DNA from: JAEUOS01 sp040382235 | Lineage (GTDB): Bacteria; Pseudomonadota; Gammaproteobacteria; Burkholderiales; JAEUOS01 | DNA: 64,000 nt | NCBI GenBank assembly: GCA_040382235.1 | Contig: JBEIFV010000002.1 | Location: 1-64,000 of the forward strand | Reading direction: 5' to 3' | Shown: in pieces, positions 35,235-44,069 of the stretch | Numbering within the stretch: the stretch's first letter is position 1 | How the letters are laid out: each line of letters opens with the position of its first letter | Notes under the pieces: generated by a model | Database searches by the model: none | The model's input: only the letters and a program-made list of their open reading frames with translations | What the model was told of the DNA's origin: nothing | Program-made: the position numbers and the translations under genes

Positions 35235-35469
35235 CGGAACTCCCCTGTAGATATATTGATGCAGGTCATTCGACCTGCGCAACAGCAGCGTGAGTCGGCC
35301 CCCAGCTGCCTGTCGCATGCTTCGAATGTTAAGCTAATTGGGCCGCGATCATGCACGCTGCGGCCATCGTTGCGCGATCAGCATGCCGACCGCGGCACAA
35401 GTACGTCAGGACCATTGCAACCCGTGCCGCGCAAGCCCTGCGTGGTATTCGTGAAATTGAAAGAGCAAA

Positions 35470-36504
35470 TTGCATACCCACTCAACCTCCGCGGCCACCG
35501 ATATGCGTTCCCGCATCGCCGGCATGCCCAAAGCCGAACTGCACATGCACCTTGAAGGCTCGCTCGAAGCCGACCTGATGTTCCGCCTGGCGCGGCGCAA
35601 CAAGGTCGCCCTCAAATGGGGTTCCGAAGACGAATTGCGCGCGGCCTATTCGTTTCGCAACCTGCAGGATTTTCTCGATGTCTATTACGCCGGCCTCACC
35701 GTGCTTTTGACCGAGGCCGATTTTTTCGACATGACCTGGGCCTACCTGGAAAAGGTGCACAGCGAGAACGTGCGGCACACCGAGGTGTTCATCAGCCCGC
35801 AGGCGCACACCCGTCGCGGCGTCGCTTTCGAGGCGATGTTCGAAGGCACCTGGAATGCGTTGAAGCAGGCCGAGACCCGCTTCGGCATGAGTACCGGCCT
35901 GATCTTCGGCATCCAGCGCCAGTGGTCGGAAGAAGACGCACTGGCGATGTTCGACCAGGTGCGCCACGTGCGCGAGCGGGTGGTCGGCATCGGCCTGGGC
36001 GGGCCGGAACTGCCGAACCCGCCGGCCAAGTTCGTGCGCGCCTTCGAGCGCGCGCGCGCCGAAGGCTGGAAGACCGTCGCGCATGCCGGCGAGGAGGGGC
36101 CGGCATCCTATGTGGCCGACACCATCGACTTGCTGCGGGTGGACCGCGTCGACCACGGCGTGCGCTGCGGCGAAGATTCGGCGCTGGTCGCCCGGCTGGC
36201 GCAATCACGCATTCCATTGACCGTGTGTCCGCTGTCGAATGTGGAGCTGAAGGTGTTTCCCACACTCGCCGCGCACAACCTCAAAACCCTGCTGCACGCC
36301 GGGGTGGCCGTCACCATCAACTCCGACGATCCCTCCTACTTCGGCGGCTACATGAACGAGAACTACAACGCCACCCAGGAAGCGCTCGAACTGAGCGCCG
36401 ACGACGTGCTGGCGATTGCGCGCAACGGTTTCGAAGCGGCCTTCCTGCCGGCGCAAGCAAAGGCTCGGCACATCGCCGCGCTTGAGGCCTACTGGAACGC
36501 CTGA
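35470..36504 (+). CDS. Adenosine/adenine deaminase family protein
   Basis: 344 residues. Zinc hydrolase of purine salvage. Metal and catalytic motifs: HMHLEGS (about 25-31), AHAGEEG (about 202-208), VDHGVRC (about 224-230) and NSDDPSYFGGYMNENY (about 292-307). The FGGY-type ending of the last motif is the pattern seen in the adenine-deaminase branch, so adenine to hypoxanthine is more likely than adenosine to inosine (inference). The start shown is a TTG with a weak AAAGAG upstream; an ATG at 35503 gives a protein 11 residues shorter and is equally possible. Divergent from the ABC transporter operon. Confidence 0.9.
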   Translation: MHTHSTSAATDMRSRIAGMPKAELHMHLEGSLEADLMFRLARRNKVALKWGSEDELRAAYSFRNLQDFLDVYYAGLTVLLTEADFFDMTWAYLEKVHSENVRHTEVFISPQAHTRRGVAFEAMFEGTWNALKQAETRFGMSTGLIFGIQRQWSEEDALAMFDQVRHVRERVVGIGLGGPELPNPPAKFVRAFERARAEGWKTVAHAGEEGPASYVADTIDLLRVDRVDHGVRCGEDSALVARLAQSRIPLTVCPLSNVELKVFPTLAAHNLKTLLHAGVAVTINSDDPSYFGGYMNENYNATQEALELSADDVLAIARNGFEAAFLPAQAKARHIAALEAYWNA

Positions 36505-36611
36505 AGCATGCGACGCCGCGCTGGCGCATGCGGACATATCGCCGGCGCGTCAACTTTCGCAAGGCACGCCCCGTGCATTCAATCCCGATCACCTGACATG
36601 AAGGATTTGCC

Positions 36612-37400
36612 ATGATCATCCAGAACCGCACCAGGCGCCTGCTGCGCGAAGGCCGCCTGGCGTTGGGCTTCGGGGTGCGCCTGTCGCGTGGCGTCGAAAT
36701 CGCGCAGATCGCCGCCGCCTGTGGCTACGACTGGCTGTTCATCGATTGCGAACACAGCGCCACCACCGTCGACACTGCGGCGCAACTATCCTGTGCTGCG
36801 CTGGGTTTCGGCATCACGCCGATCGTGCGCGCGCCCGGCATCGAGCACCACCACTCCACCCGCGCACTCGACAACGGCGCCCAGGGCGTGGTGCTGCCGC
36901 ATATCGAATCCGCTGCCCAGGCGCAAATCATCGCCGGCTTCACGCGGTTTCCGCCGCAGGGTCACCGCTCGGTCGGCGGCCCCCTGCCGCAGACCCACTT
37001 CGCCACCCAACCATTGGTCGACACCATGCGCGAAGTCAACGAGGAAACGCTGGTGATCGCGATGATCGAGTCACCTGCCGGCCTGGCCGCCTGCGAGGAA
37101 ATCGCAGCTGTGCCGGGCATCGACGTGCTGTTGATCGGCACCAACGATCTGTGCGCCGAGATGGGCATTCCCGGCCAGTTCGATCATCCGCGGGTGGAAG
37201 AAGCGTATGCCCGGGTGATCGGCGCCTGCCGCAGGCACGGCAAGTTCACCGGCATGGGCGGCGTATACGCGCCGGCGCTGATGCAGAAGTTCATCGCCAT
37301 GGGCGTGCAATTCATTCTTGGCGGTTCGGAGGCCAGTTTCCTGATGACGGCGGCGAAAGAGCGCGCCGGAGTCCTGCGCGCGCTCGACCCGAAAGCCTGA
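36612..37400 (+). CDS. HpcH/HpaI family aldolase
   Basis: 262 residues. Class II (metal-dependent) pyruvate aldolase family such as 2-keto-3-deoxy-glucarate or 4-hydroxy-2-ketoheptanedioate aldolase. Key segments: FIDCEHSATT (about 44-53), the glycine/arginine loop GHRSVGG (about 117), metal Glu in AMIESPAGL (about 150) and metal Asp in LIGTNDLCAEMG (about 175). AGGA precedes the ATG. It may share a transcript with the deaminase 107 bases upstream. The substrate is unknown. Confidence 0.92.
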   Translation: MIIQNRTRRLLREGRLALGFGVRLSRGVEIAQIAAACGYDWLFIDCEHSATTVDTAAQLSCAALGFGITPIVRAPGIEHHHSTRALDNGAQGVVLPHIESAAQAQIIAGFTRFPPQGHRSVGGPLPQTHFATQPLVDTMREVNEETLVIAMIESPAGLAACEEIAAVPGIDVLLIGTNDLCAEMGIPGQFDHPRVEEAYARVIGACRRHGKFTGMGGVYAPALMQKFIAMGVQFILGGSEASFLMTAAKERAGVLRALDPKA

Positions 37401-37437
37401 GCGCGTGCGGCTGCGCAGCCAACTGGTCGCTGGTCGG

Positions 37438-37704
37438 CTAGGCCGGCTGCGCCGCTTCGATTCTTTTTTTCAGTTGCGCCGACCATTCCGCCCGTGAACA
37501 GAATCCCGGCTGCTTGCGCGCGAAGGCCTCGACCGAGGCCATCAACCCGGCGTCCGACATCGAAAGATCAAGCGCTTCGCGCGTCGGCTGGGTGACGTAC
37601 CACGGTGTATCAACGAACAGTTCGACGCGATTGCCATCGGGGTCGCCGAAATACACCGACAACGCCACCGTGTGCGGGATCGAGCCAGGGACGGGGCGGC
37701 ATTG
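37438..37704 (-). pseudogene. VOC/extradiol dioxygenase-like remnant (C-terminal part)
   Basis: The minus strand reads IPHTVALSVYFGDPDGNRVE then LFVDTPWYVTQP, the last beta-alpha-beta-beta unit of a vicinal-oxygen-chelate protein, ending at a normal-looking stop. In frame upstream there is a TGA near 37705 and no further VOC sequence. About two thirds of a typical protein is missing. Probably a truncated gene, although the remaining part has good coding character. Confidence 0.7.
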
Positions 37705-37908
37705 CGCTCAGGGCCGGACTGGCAGACCGGATCGATGCGGCAACTCCTGCACAGCATTGAATTGACGGAGCATCGACGCCGATCTGAACCATGCATTCCG
37801 GCCCATCGGCTCGCGTGCACAAATACAATCACCAGAACACACGCACCACTGGCGCCGACGGGTGGCGACCGGCAAGTTCTCAAACCCTCGTTTCGAAAGG
37901 CTGAATCC

Positions 37909-38703
37909 ATGACATCAACAGCAAAACCCGGCCGGCTAGCCGGCCGCACCGCATTGATCACCGGCGCCAGCCGCGGCATCGGGCGCGCCATCGCGCTGCG
38001 CTATGCCGAAGAAGGCGCCAACCTTTTCCTGGTTGCCACCAACCGCGACAAGCTGGCCGAAGTGAAGGCAGCGGCCGAGACGCTTGGCGTTACCGCATGG
38101 CTGCACTGCGCGGATGTCAGCGACCGCGCCGCGGTCGAGGTCATGGTCGCACAGGCGATCAAGGTCGGCGGCCGCATCGATGTGCTGGTCAACAATGCCG
38201 GCGTCTACAAGGCGGCACGCATCACCGAATACAGCTTCGAGGATTTCGACCGCATCATGAAGGTGAACGTCTATGGCGCGTTCCACGTGATGCAACTGGC
38301 GCTCAGGCACATGCAGGCCAACCGCAGCGGCAAGGTGGTGAACATCGCCTCCACCGCCGGCAAGGCGGGCTCGATGAACCAGGGCGCCTACAACGCCTCC
38401 AAGCACGCCGTGGTGGGCTTGACGCGCTGCGCTGCGCTCGAGATGGGCGCCTACTCGGTCAACGTCAACGCGATCTGCCCCGGCTTCGTCGAAACCGACA
38501 TGATCGAAGGATTTCGCGAGCATTCGCGGATTCTTGGCGTGCCGTTTGAAAAGGTGATGGAGGCGGGGCTCGCACGGGTGCCGCTGAAGCGCTTTCTGCA
38601 ACCCAGGGAAGTCGCCGACCTCGCCGTCTACCTGGGTTCGGGCGAATCCGACGGCATGACCGGGCAGTCGATTCTCATCGACGGCGGCCTGCAGATGATT
38701 TAG
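37909..38703 (+). CDS. Short-chain dehydrogenase/reductase (SDR)
   Basis: 264 residues. Classical SDR: cofactor loop TGASRGIG (about 19-26), NNAG (about 97-100), catalytic Ser in NIASTAGKAG (about 147) and the Y-x3-K of YNASKHA (about 160-164), then PGFVETDM. Prefers NAD(P)H, with the substrate unknown (3-oxoacyl or sugar type). AAGG precedes the ATG. The 3' end overlaps the convergent DUF2442 reading frame by 29 bases. Confidence 0.95.
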   Translation: MTSTAKPGRLAGRTALITGASRGIGRAIALRYAEEGANLFLVATNRDKLAEVKAAAETLGVTAWLHCADVSDRAAVEVMVAQAIKVGGRIDVLVNNAGVYKAARITEYSFEDFDRIMKVNVYGAFHVMQLALRHMQANRSGKVVNIASTAGKAGSMNQGAYNASKHAVVGLTRCAALEMGAYSVNVNAICPGFVETDMIEGFREHSRILGVPFEKVMEAGLARVPLKRFLQPREVADLAVYLGSGESDGMTGQSILIDGGLQMI

Positions 38704-39154
38704 GGCACACCGAGCGCGGGGACGGGCGATGTCGTGGCGCTCGCGCGCCAGGGAATTGAAACGCCGCTTCTGCCTGTGTAGTCCAAAGTGCGACACATCG
38801 CAGTACTGGAGGTTTGCCGGAGCGCCTGATTCGACGCGGCGATGCAAGCCTTTCCAACACCCGCCGACTTTGTGGTCGAAAGGCCTGCACCGCCACCGGC
38901 AAAGCCGGCTGGAAGCCCCCGGCGACGAGGCCCCCCACGGTGATGTCTTCATCGAGTTCATCCCAGCGCAGCGCAGCGCCATCGAGTCGCAAGCTGACCT
39001 TCGTCAACTGTTCGTCTGTCGCCTTGGCAAGGCGCCCGAAGCGATCTGCCGGAAAGCCCGATTGTCGGCCATCGGTGGGCTCGACAAATACCGTGCGGCG
39101 ATCAACCCATGTCCGGGAAGCAAGCGCTTCGGTTTCAGCGGCGGTGGAATTCAT
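38675..39154 (-). CDS. DUF2442-type protein with read-through C-terminus
   Basis: 159 residues. The first 85 look like a DUF2442 domain: FVEPTDGRQSGFPADRFGRL followed by LRWDELDEDITVGGLVAG. DUF2442 proteins are usually 80-100 residues and commonly follow a DUF4160 gene, a suspected toxin-antitoxin-like pair. The start is good: GGAGAAATTCC then ATG. After GGLVAGGFQ the frame continues for about 70 residues of low-quality, Arg-rich sequence into the end of the SDR gene, as if the original stop was lost. Probably functional only in its N-terminal part, or decaying. Confidence 0.6.
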   Translation of the reverse strand: MNSTAAETEALASRTWVDRRTVFVEPTDGRQSGFPADRFGRLAKATDEQLTKVSLRLDGAALRWDELDEDITVGGLVAGGFQPALPVAVQAFRPQSRRVLERLASPRRIRRSGKPPVLRCVALWTTQAEAAFQFPGARAPRHRPSPRSVCPKSSAGRRR

Positions 39155-39206
39155 GGAATTTCTCCATCAGAAAACTGCGATGTTCGAAGACAAGACGTTC
39201 AATCTT
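39135..39206 (-). pseudogene. DUF4160 remnant (last 23 codons)
   Basis: Between a TGA at 39207-39209 and a TGA at 39135-39137 the minus strand reads KIERLVFEHRSFLMEKFHEF then HRR. This resembles the C-terminal helix of DUF4160 proteins, which normally precede DUF2442 with exactly such an overlap. No start and no upstream domain are visible. Tentative. Confidence 0.35.
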
Positions 39207-39389
39207 TCAAACATCCACAGGCGCTACGAGGGATGCGGCGCGGTGCATCCGCCGATCGCTTGCGCCAAGTTGAAATCGTTGGCGGAGTGGTGCGGCGATG
39301 GCGAGCGAAATATGGGGGGAGAGGGCCTGACGGTCCTTCGCAATTTGCCATGATCTTTCCTTACGATTCCATTTTTCGCAAGGAGCATC

Positions 39390-39650
39390 ATGAGCACAGC
39401 GACCCTCACCGGCAAGGGCCAGACGACCATCCCAAAGGATATTCGCGACGGGCTGTCGCTCAAGGCGGGCGACAAGCTGGACTTTCACATGCTCTCGAAC
39501 GCCAGCGTAACCCTGCGCGTACGGCGCGGAAGTCTGGACGACTTCATCGGCGTTCTCGACGAACCGGGTCGCAAGGTCATGACCGGCGACGACATGAAAG
39601 CCGCCATCGCCAAAACGCTCAAAGCCAGGCACAAGCCGAAACACAAGTGA
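39390..39650 (+). CDS. AbrB/SpoVT-fold antitoxin
   Basis: 86 residues. The swapped-hairpin DNA-binding domain is clear: TATLTGKGQTTIPKDIRDGL then KAGDKLDFHML. The Lys-rich C-terminus would contact the toxin. AAGGAG lies four to six bases upstream of the ATG. The stop overlaps the GTG start of the PIN gene, so the two form one translational unit and presumably an autoregulated type II module. Confidence 0.88.
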   Translation: MSTATLTGKGQTTIPKDIRDGLSLKAGDKLDFHMLSNASVTLRVRRGSLDDFIGVLDEPGRKVMTGDDMKAAIAKTLKARHKPKHK

Positions 39651-40039
39651 TCGGCGTCGGCACCAATATCCTCCTGCGCCTGGCGACCAACGATGATCCA
39701 GCGCAGGTCGCAAGCATCAGGCGCTGGCTTCTGATCCACGCGCAAGGCGAATTGATTTACGTCAATCACGTGGTTCTGGCCGAAGCCATCTGGACTCTCA
39801 AATCGGCCTACAGCGCCGACCGCAGGAAAATTGCACACTTTGTTGACACCCTCCTTGGCAATGCCGATTTCGAGGTCGAAGACGCAGCCGTGGTCGACGA
39901 CGCGCTGCAGTCATTCCGGATAGGCAATGTCGATTTTCCCGATTGCCTGATTGCCGCGAAAAACGCTGCGCTGTGCAATATGACCATCACCTTTGACAAA
40001 GGCGCAACCAGCCTGCCGAAATTCACCTGGCTGAAATAG
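39647..40039 (+). CDS. PIN-domain toxin (VapC-like) with a substituted active-site Asp
   Basis: 130 residues from a GTG that overlaps the antitoxin stop (GTGA). The fold is recognisable: VIGVGTNILLRL at the start, AEAIWTL (about 43), DFPDCLIAAKNA (about 99) and TFDKGA (about 116). The first catalytic Asp of PIN nucleases, in the D-T-N motif, is Gly here (codon GGC at 39659-39661). The other acids are kept. The protein is likely inactive or weak as a ribonuclease but may still bind the antitoxin. Confidence 0.82.
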   Translation: MIGVGTNILLRLATNDDPAQVASIRRWLLIHAQGELIYVNHVVLAEAIWTLKSAYSADRRKIAHFVDTLLGNADFEVEDAAVVDDALQSFRIGNVDFPDCLIAAKNAALCNMTITFDKGATSLPKFTWLK

Positions 40040-40286
40040 GCTGGGAACAAGCGTCATGCCGTCCCATCGCCGCCTTCGCCGCGTTCTCTTGGTCAACGGC
40101 GCGCAGCGGCGCCAGCGGCGCCATCACTTTCTTCAGAAAGCCCGTGAAGCCGACCGCCGCAGCATGGTGCGATACCGGGCTGCCGTGGTCGCGGCCGATA
40201 TCCAGGCCCGACCACGAGATGAACTTGTTGATGCCGATCTTCGATTGCAGTGAGGCGGCCGGCTCGCCGTTGATCAGGAGTGTGCC
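40023..40286 (-). pseudogene. Arylsulfatase remnant (C-terminal part)
   Basis: The minus strand reads GTLLINGEPAASLQSKIG then SWSGLDIGRDHGSPVSHH and VGFTGFLKKV, the C-terminal small domain of arylsulfatases (L-x-I-N-G, then G-x-D-x-G-x-P-V, then F-x-G-x-L-x-x-V). The catalytic N-terminal domain with C-x-P-x-R is absent. The frame runs to 40023 and overlaps the end of the PIN gene on the other strand. Truncated relic. Confidence 0.65.
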
Positions 40287-40538
40287 GGTGCGGCGCTGAA
40301 GTGCCCGGGGATTCGCGCTTGCGCATCTCCGTCTCCGGTTTGCGGCAAAGCCCAAACCTGTGCCAGCCAAGCTTCACTGTAGCATTGCGGATTCGGCAAC
40401 CTTCCGCTCACAAAATGCCGCTTCCGCCATCAGCGTAATTGTCACGGCGAATCCAGCAGACCGGCCAAACCTCGTGCTTCCCTTGATTCCAAAAGCCGTA
40501 GCCGCCCGCCCGATTTCCTTGGTCCGGGCCCCTGCAAG

Positions 40539-41783
40539 GTGAAGCCTGCGCTGCGCGCCCCGATGTTGGCGCCCTTCGCGGTGCGCAGCTTCCGCTTCCA
40601 GTGGCCGGCCGATCTGGCGGTGTCGTGGGCCTTCGAGATGGAGGCCCTGATCCTCGGCTGGTATGTGCTGGTGACTACCGGGTCGGTGCAGATGCTGGTG
40701 CTGTATGGCGCGGTGCAGTGGGCCGGCGCGCTGTTGTCGCCGCTGTTCGGCGTGGCCGGCGACCGCTTCGGGCATCGCACCATCCTGTGCGTGACGCGCG
40801 CGACCTATGCGGTGCTGGCCGCCACGCTCACGACGCTCGCACTGAGCGACGCGTTGCTGCCCTGGCATGTGTTCGCCATTGCCGCCGCGGTCGGCCTGAT
40901 CCGCCCCTCCGACCTGGTGATGCGCCAGGCCCTGATCGGCCAGATCATGCCCGCCAACCAGTTGCTGGGGGCGCTCGCCGTTTCGCGCACCACGGCCGAT
41001 TCGGCGCGCATCGCCGGGGCACTGGCCGGCGCCGGCGCGGTCGCGCTGTTCGGCATGGGTCTGGCCTATGTCGCCGTGAGCGTGCTTCATTGCATCGGCT
41101 TCCTGCTCTCGCTCAAGGTGGCGGCAGCGCCGGTGCGCGGCATGCAAAGTCACGCGGCACCATTGCGCGATCTGCAACTGGCATTCGCCTACGTCTGGGC
41201 ACGCCCGGCGCTGCTCGGTGCCGCAGCGCTGGCATTCCTGGTCAATCTGCTCGCCTATCCGTTCTTTCTCGGGCTCTTGCCCTACATGGCCCGTGATGTC
41301 TATGGCGTCGGGCAGGGCGGCCTGGGCTATCTCGCCGCCACCTTCGCCGCAGGCGGCCTGATCGGCTCGCTTGCCATCAGCGCCAAGCGGCTGCCGCCGC
41401 GCGCCGGGCGCACCATGCTGTTGGCCACGTTCGCATGGTTCGGCGTGGTGCTGGCATTGGCAAATGTCACATCGTTTGCGATCGGCTTGTGCCTGATGGT
41501 GGCAGCTGGCGTGGCGCACAACTTCTGCCTGATGCCGCTGGCCGCGGTGATGCTCAACGGATCGGAGGCGCACATGCGCGGGCGCGTGATGGGCATGCGC
41601 ATGCTGGCGGTGCTGGGCTTGCCCATCGGTCTGCTGATCACCGGGCCCATGATCAGTCGCGTCGGTTTTGCCACCGCCACCACGATCTACGCGATCTTGG
41701 GCCTGGCACTCACGCTGGCGATCGCCGTGGCCTGGCGCACAGCCTTGTGGCAGCGTGCCGCACATGCCAATGCCCGCGCCTGA
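40539..41783 (+). CDS. MFS transporter (enterobactin-exporter/EntS-like type)
   Basis: 414 residues with about 12 membrane segments. The cytoplasmic loop GVAGDRFGHRTIL (about 71-83) is the MFS motif A, and SRTTADSARIAGALAGAG in the fifth segment matches the drug/siderophore exporter branch. The start is uncertain: GTG at 40539 or ATG at 40563, neither with a good ribosome site. It lies beside the selenoneine/ergothioneine genes, convergent with senB, but no direct link is shown. Confidence 0.85.
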   Translation: MKPALRAPMLAPFAVRSFRFQWPADLAVSWAFEMEALILGWYVLVTTGSVQMLVLYGAVQWAGALLSPLFGVAGDRFGHRTILCVTRATYAVLAATLTTLALSDALLPWHVFAIAAAVGLIRPSDLVMRQALIGQIMPANQLLGALAVSRTTADSARIAGALAGAGAVALFGMGLAYVAVSVLHCIGFLLSLKVAAAPVRGMQSHAAPLRDLQLAFAYVWARPALLGAAALAFLVNLLAYPFFLGLLPYMARDVYGVGQGGLGYLAATFAAGGLIGSLAISAKRLPPRAGRTMLLATFAWFGVVLALANVTSFAIGLCLMVAAGVAHNFCLMPLAAVMLNGSEAHMRGRVMGMRMLAVLGLPIGLLITGPMISRVGFATATTIYAILGLALTLAIAVAWRTALWQRAAHANARA

Positions 41784-41858
41784 GAGTGCGGCGTGATTCG
41801 CGCGATTCGCACAAACTCCGCGCACGCCGCCCGCGCGCTCATCGACAACGGTCGCTGT

Positions 41859-42836
41859 TCAATGCTTGCCGCCAAGCAGATCGCGCACCAGCGAGTGCAG
41901 CGCGGCACTTTCGCTTGCCGGGTCGAACAGCGGCGCACGTAGCGCGCACTGCGCGCCCAGGCGCTCCAGCAATCCGCCGGTCGCGTCCTGATTGTCGCGG
42001 CACTGCACCAGCATGGCCGCCAGTTGCGCGGCGTTGCCCCAGCGGAAGTAACCTGCATATTGCGCGCCCAGCATGCCCACGTTGCCGTCAATCCGCGAGG
42101 CCAGCACCGGTGTGCCGGAACGCACCGCTTCGAGCACCACATGTGCCCCGCCTTCCATGCGGCTGGCGTGCACCAGCACATGGGCGCGTTGAATGCGCTT
42201 GAGTGTCTGCCCATGCGAAAGCGCGCCAAGCCAGCGATAACGCGGGCAATCGGCCATGGTGGCGCGCGCCTCGGCGGCCAGAGCCGGGTCGAGCGGCGCG
42301 CCGATGTGGTCCAGCACAATGTCATCGCGTTCGGCCAGGATGCGCGCCGCCTTGAACAGGGTTTCAGGCGATTTTTCGGAGCGCAAATGCCCCACCATCA
42401 GGGCACGCAGGCGCATCGGCGTCTTCGGCAGCGTGCGCCGCGCGCCGGTGGACTGGAAGATCACCTGTGTCTTCTGCCGCATGGCGGATGGCAACATGCG
42501 CGGGCCCAGTTCCTGCAATACCACCAGACGATCGGCCAGCTGCAGCGAGGCACGGGCTTCACCGTCAGAGGCGATGTCGCGGTACAGGTCGGTACCGGTC
42601 AAAACCACGGCCAGCGGCGCTTTCACCAGTTGCTTCGACCAGGCGGCGATCGAATCGGCCGAGCGGCGCGCATGCAGCGCGATCATCAGGTCGGCCGGCT
42701 GCCCCATCCAGTGCGTCATGATTTGCGTACGATAGGCAGCCGCGAGCATGCGCGCCCAGCGGCGCGCGGTCTGCCAGTTGCCGTTGTTGGCATTTGCCAG
42801 CGCCGGCGTGACGATTGCGATAGTCGGTTTTGCCAC
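41859..42836 (-). CDS. senB: Selenosugar synthase-like glycosyltransferase
   Basis: 325 residues from a GTG with AAGG five bases upstream. A GT-B (GT4-like) fold protein of the SenB type: TIAIVTPALANANNGNWQTA with RRWARML, LMIALHARRSADSI, VLTGTDLYRDI, RLVVLQELG, and the donor site EGGAHVVLEAVRSGTPVLA. In the selenoneine pathway SenB joins selenophosphate to a UDP-sugar to make a 1-seleno-sugar, which SenA then couples to hercynine. The assignment rests on these motifs and on the adjacent senA, from which it diverges with about 20 bases between start codons. Confidence 0.85.
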   Translation of the reverse strand: MAKPTIAIVTPALANANNGNWQTARRWARMLAAAYRTQIMTHWMGQPADLMIALHARRSADSIAAWSKQLVKAPLAVVLTGTDLYRDIASDGEARASLQLADRLVVLQELGPRMLPSAMRQKTQVIFQSTGARRTLPKTPMRLRALMVGHLRSEKSPETLFKAARILAERDDIVLDHIGAPLDPALAAEARATMADCPRYRWLGALSHGQTLKRIQRAHVLVHASRMEGGAHVVLEAVRSGTPVLASRIDGNVGMLGAQYAGYFRWGNAAQLAAMLVQCRDNQDATGGLLERLGAQCALRAPLFDPASESAALHSLVRDLLGGKH

Positions 42837-42858
42837 CTGCACCTTATATCCTGAAATG

Positions 42859-44055
42859 ATGAGCGACATCCTCGAAGCCAGCCGGGCACGCCGTGCCAAT
42901 GCCGATTATCTGTCCAAAGCCCTGGCCGATTCACGCGCGCAAACCCTGCGCAGCGCCGCCGCCTACGCTGCCGCGCTGCCCGGACTGTCGGTGCCGCAAC
43001 GGTCCGAGCTCAATCCGCCGCTGTGGGAACTCGGCCATATCGGCTGGTTTCAGGATTGGTGGATCGCGCGCAATCCACAGATCGGCGCCGGCCCACGCGC
43101 CGACCCCTTGGTTGCGCGCCGCTTTTCGCGGCTCCAGGCCGCCGACGCGCTTTACGATTCCAGTGCGGTGCCGCACGCCACGCGCTGGGCACTCGATCTG
43201 CCGGATGCGGCCACCACGCACGACTACCTGGCGCGCGGGCTGGAAGACAGCAGGGCTTGCCTGCATGATGCGGCAACGGACGACGAAGGCCTGTATTTTT
43301 TCCGGCTGTGCCTGTTTCACGAGGATATGCACAACGAGGCCGCGATCTACATGGCCCACAGCCTGGGTTTTACCTTGCCCGATATGCGCGAGGCCGCGCC
43401 CTGCCGGGCCGGAGCGATCGCCTTGCCGCGCGGCGGCCATTCACTGGGCTTAAGCGGGCCGGGCTTTGCTTTCGACAACGAAATTCCCGCGTCTGCGATG
43501 CACGTTGATGCCTGCGAGATCGACGCCGCCCCGGTCGATAACGCGCGCTTCGCCGCCTTCGTAGACGCCGGCGGCTATGCCGAGCCCAAGTACTGGAGCC
43601 CCGCCGGGCGGGCCTGGCTGGCGGCAACCTCTGCCACCCAACCACGCTTCTGGCGCCGGGCTGGCAGCCGCTGGCAGCACAGCTGGTTCGGCCAATGGCG
43701 TGAACTCGATGCGCGGCAACCGGCGACCAATCTCACCTGCTTCGAAGCCGAAGCCTGGTGCGCCTGGGCCGGCCGGCGCCTGCCGGCCGAAGCCCTATGG
43801 GAGTACGCGGCAACGACCCAGGCGGCATTTCACTGGGGCGATGTGTGGGAATGGTGCGCCGATACGTTCCAGCCCTACCCGGGCTTCGTCGCACACCCTT
43901 ACCGCGACTACTCGGCGCCCTGGTTCGGCACCCGGCGCGTGCTGCGCGGCGGCTCGATCGCCACCCATGCGCGCATGCAGCACCCGCGCTATCGCAACTT
44001 CTTCACCCCGGAGCGCTGCGATATCTTCGCCGGGTTTCGCAGTTGCGCGCCCTGA
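42859..44055 (+). CDS. senA: Selenoneine synthase-like EgtB paralogue
   Basis: 398 residues. N-terminal DinB-like domain with iron ligands in ELGHIGW (about 55-61) and HEDMHNEA (about 156-163), then a formylglycine-generating/sulfatase-modifying fold with ALWEYAA, WGDVWEWCAD and VLRGGSIATHARMQHPRYRNFF. Such non-haem iron enzymes form C-S or C-Se bonds to hercynine. Pairing with the SenB-type gene marks it as SenA rather than EgtB, and a separate EgtB-like gene is found at 46168. ATG at 42856 or 42859. No strong ribosome site, because the start abuts the divergent senB. Confidence 0.85.
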   Translation: MSDILEASRARRANADYLSKALADSRAQTLRSAAAYAAALPGLSVPQRSELNPPLWELGHIGWFQDWWIARNPQIGAGPRADPLVARRFSRLQAADALYDSSAVPHATRWALDLPDAATTHDYLARGLEDSRACLHDAATDDEGLYFFRLCLFHEDMHNEAAIYMAHSLGFTLPDMREAAPCRAGAIALPRGGHSLGLSGPGFAFDNEIPASAMHVDACEIDAAPVDNARFAAFVDAGGYAEPKYWSPAGRAWLAATSATQPRFWRRAGSRWQHSWFGQWRELDARQPATNLTCFEAEAWCAWAGRRLPAEALWEYAATTQAAFHWGDVWEWCADTFQPYPGFVAHPYRDYSAPWFGTRRVLRGGSIATHARMQHPRYRNFFTPERCDIFAGFRSCAP

Positions 44056-44069
44056 TGCGCGCGGGCCGC

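Noticed and set aside
38729..39646. Long N-terminal extension of the PIN toxin frame
   Set aside because: The upstream part runs through the DUF2442 and AbrB genes in the wrong frame. The GTG overlapping the antitoxin stop is the natural start.
40374..41825. A 483-codon minus-strand frame opposite the MFS gene
   Set aside because: His/Gln/Gly-rich shadow of a membrane-protein gene with no recognisable domain.
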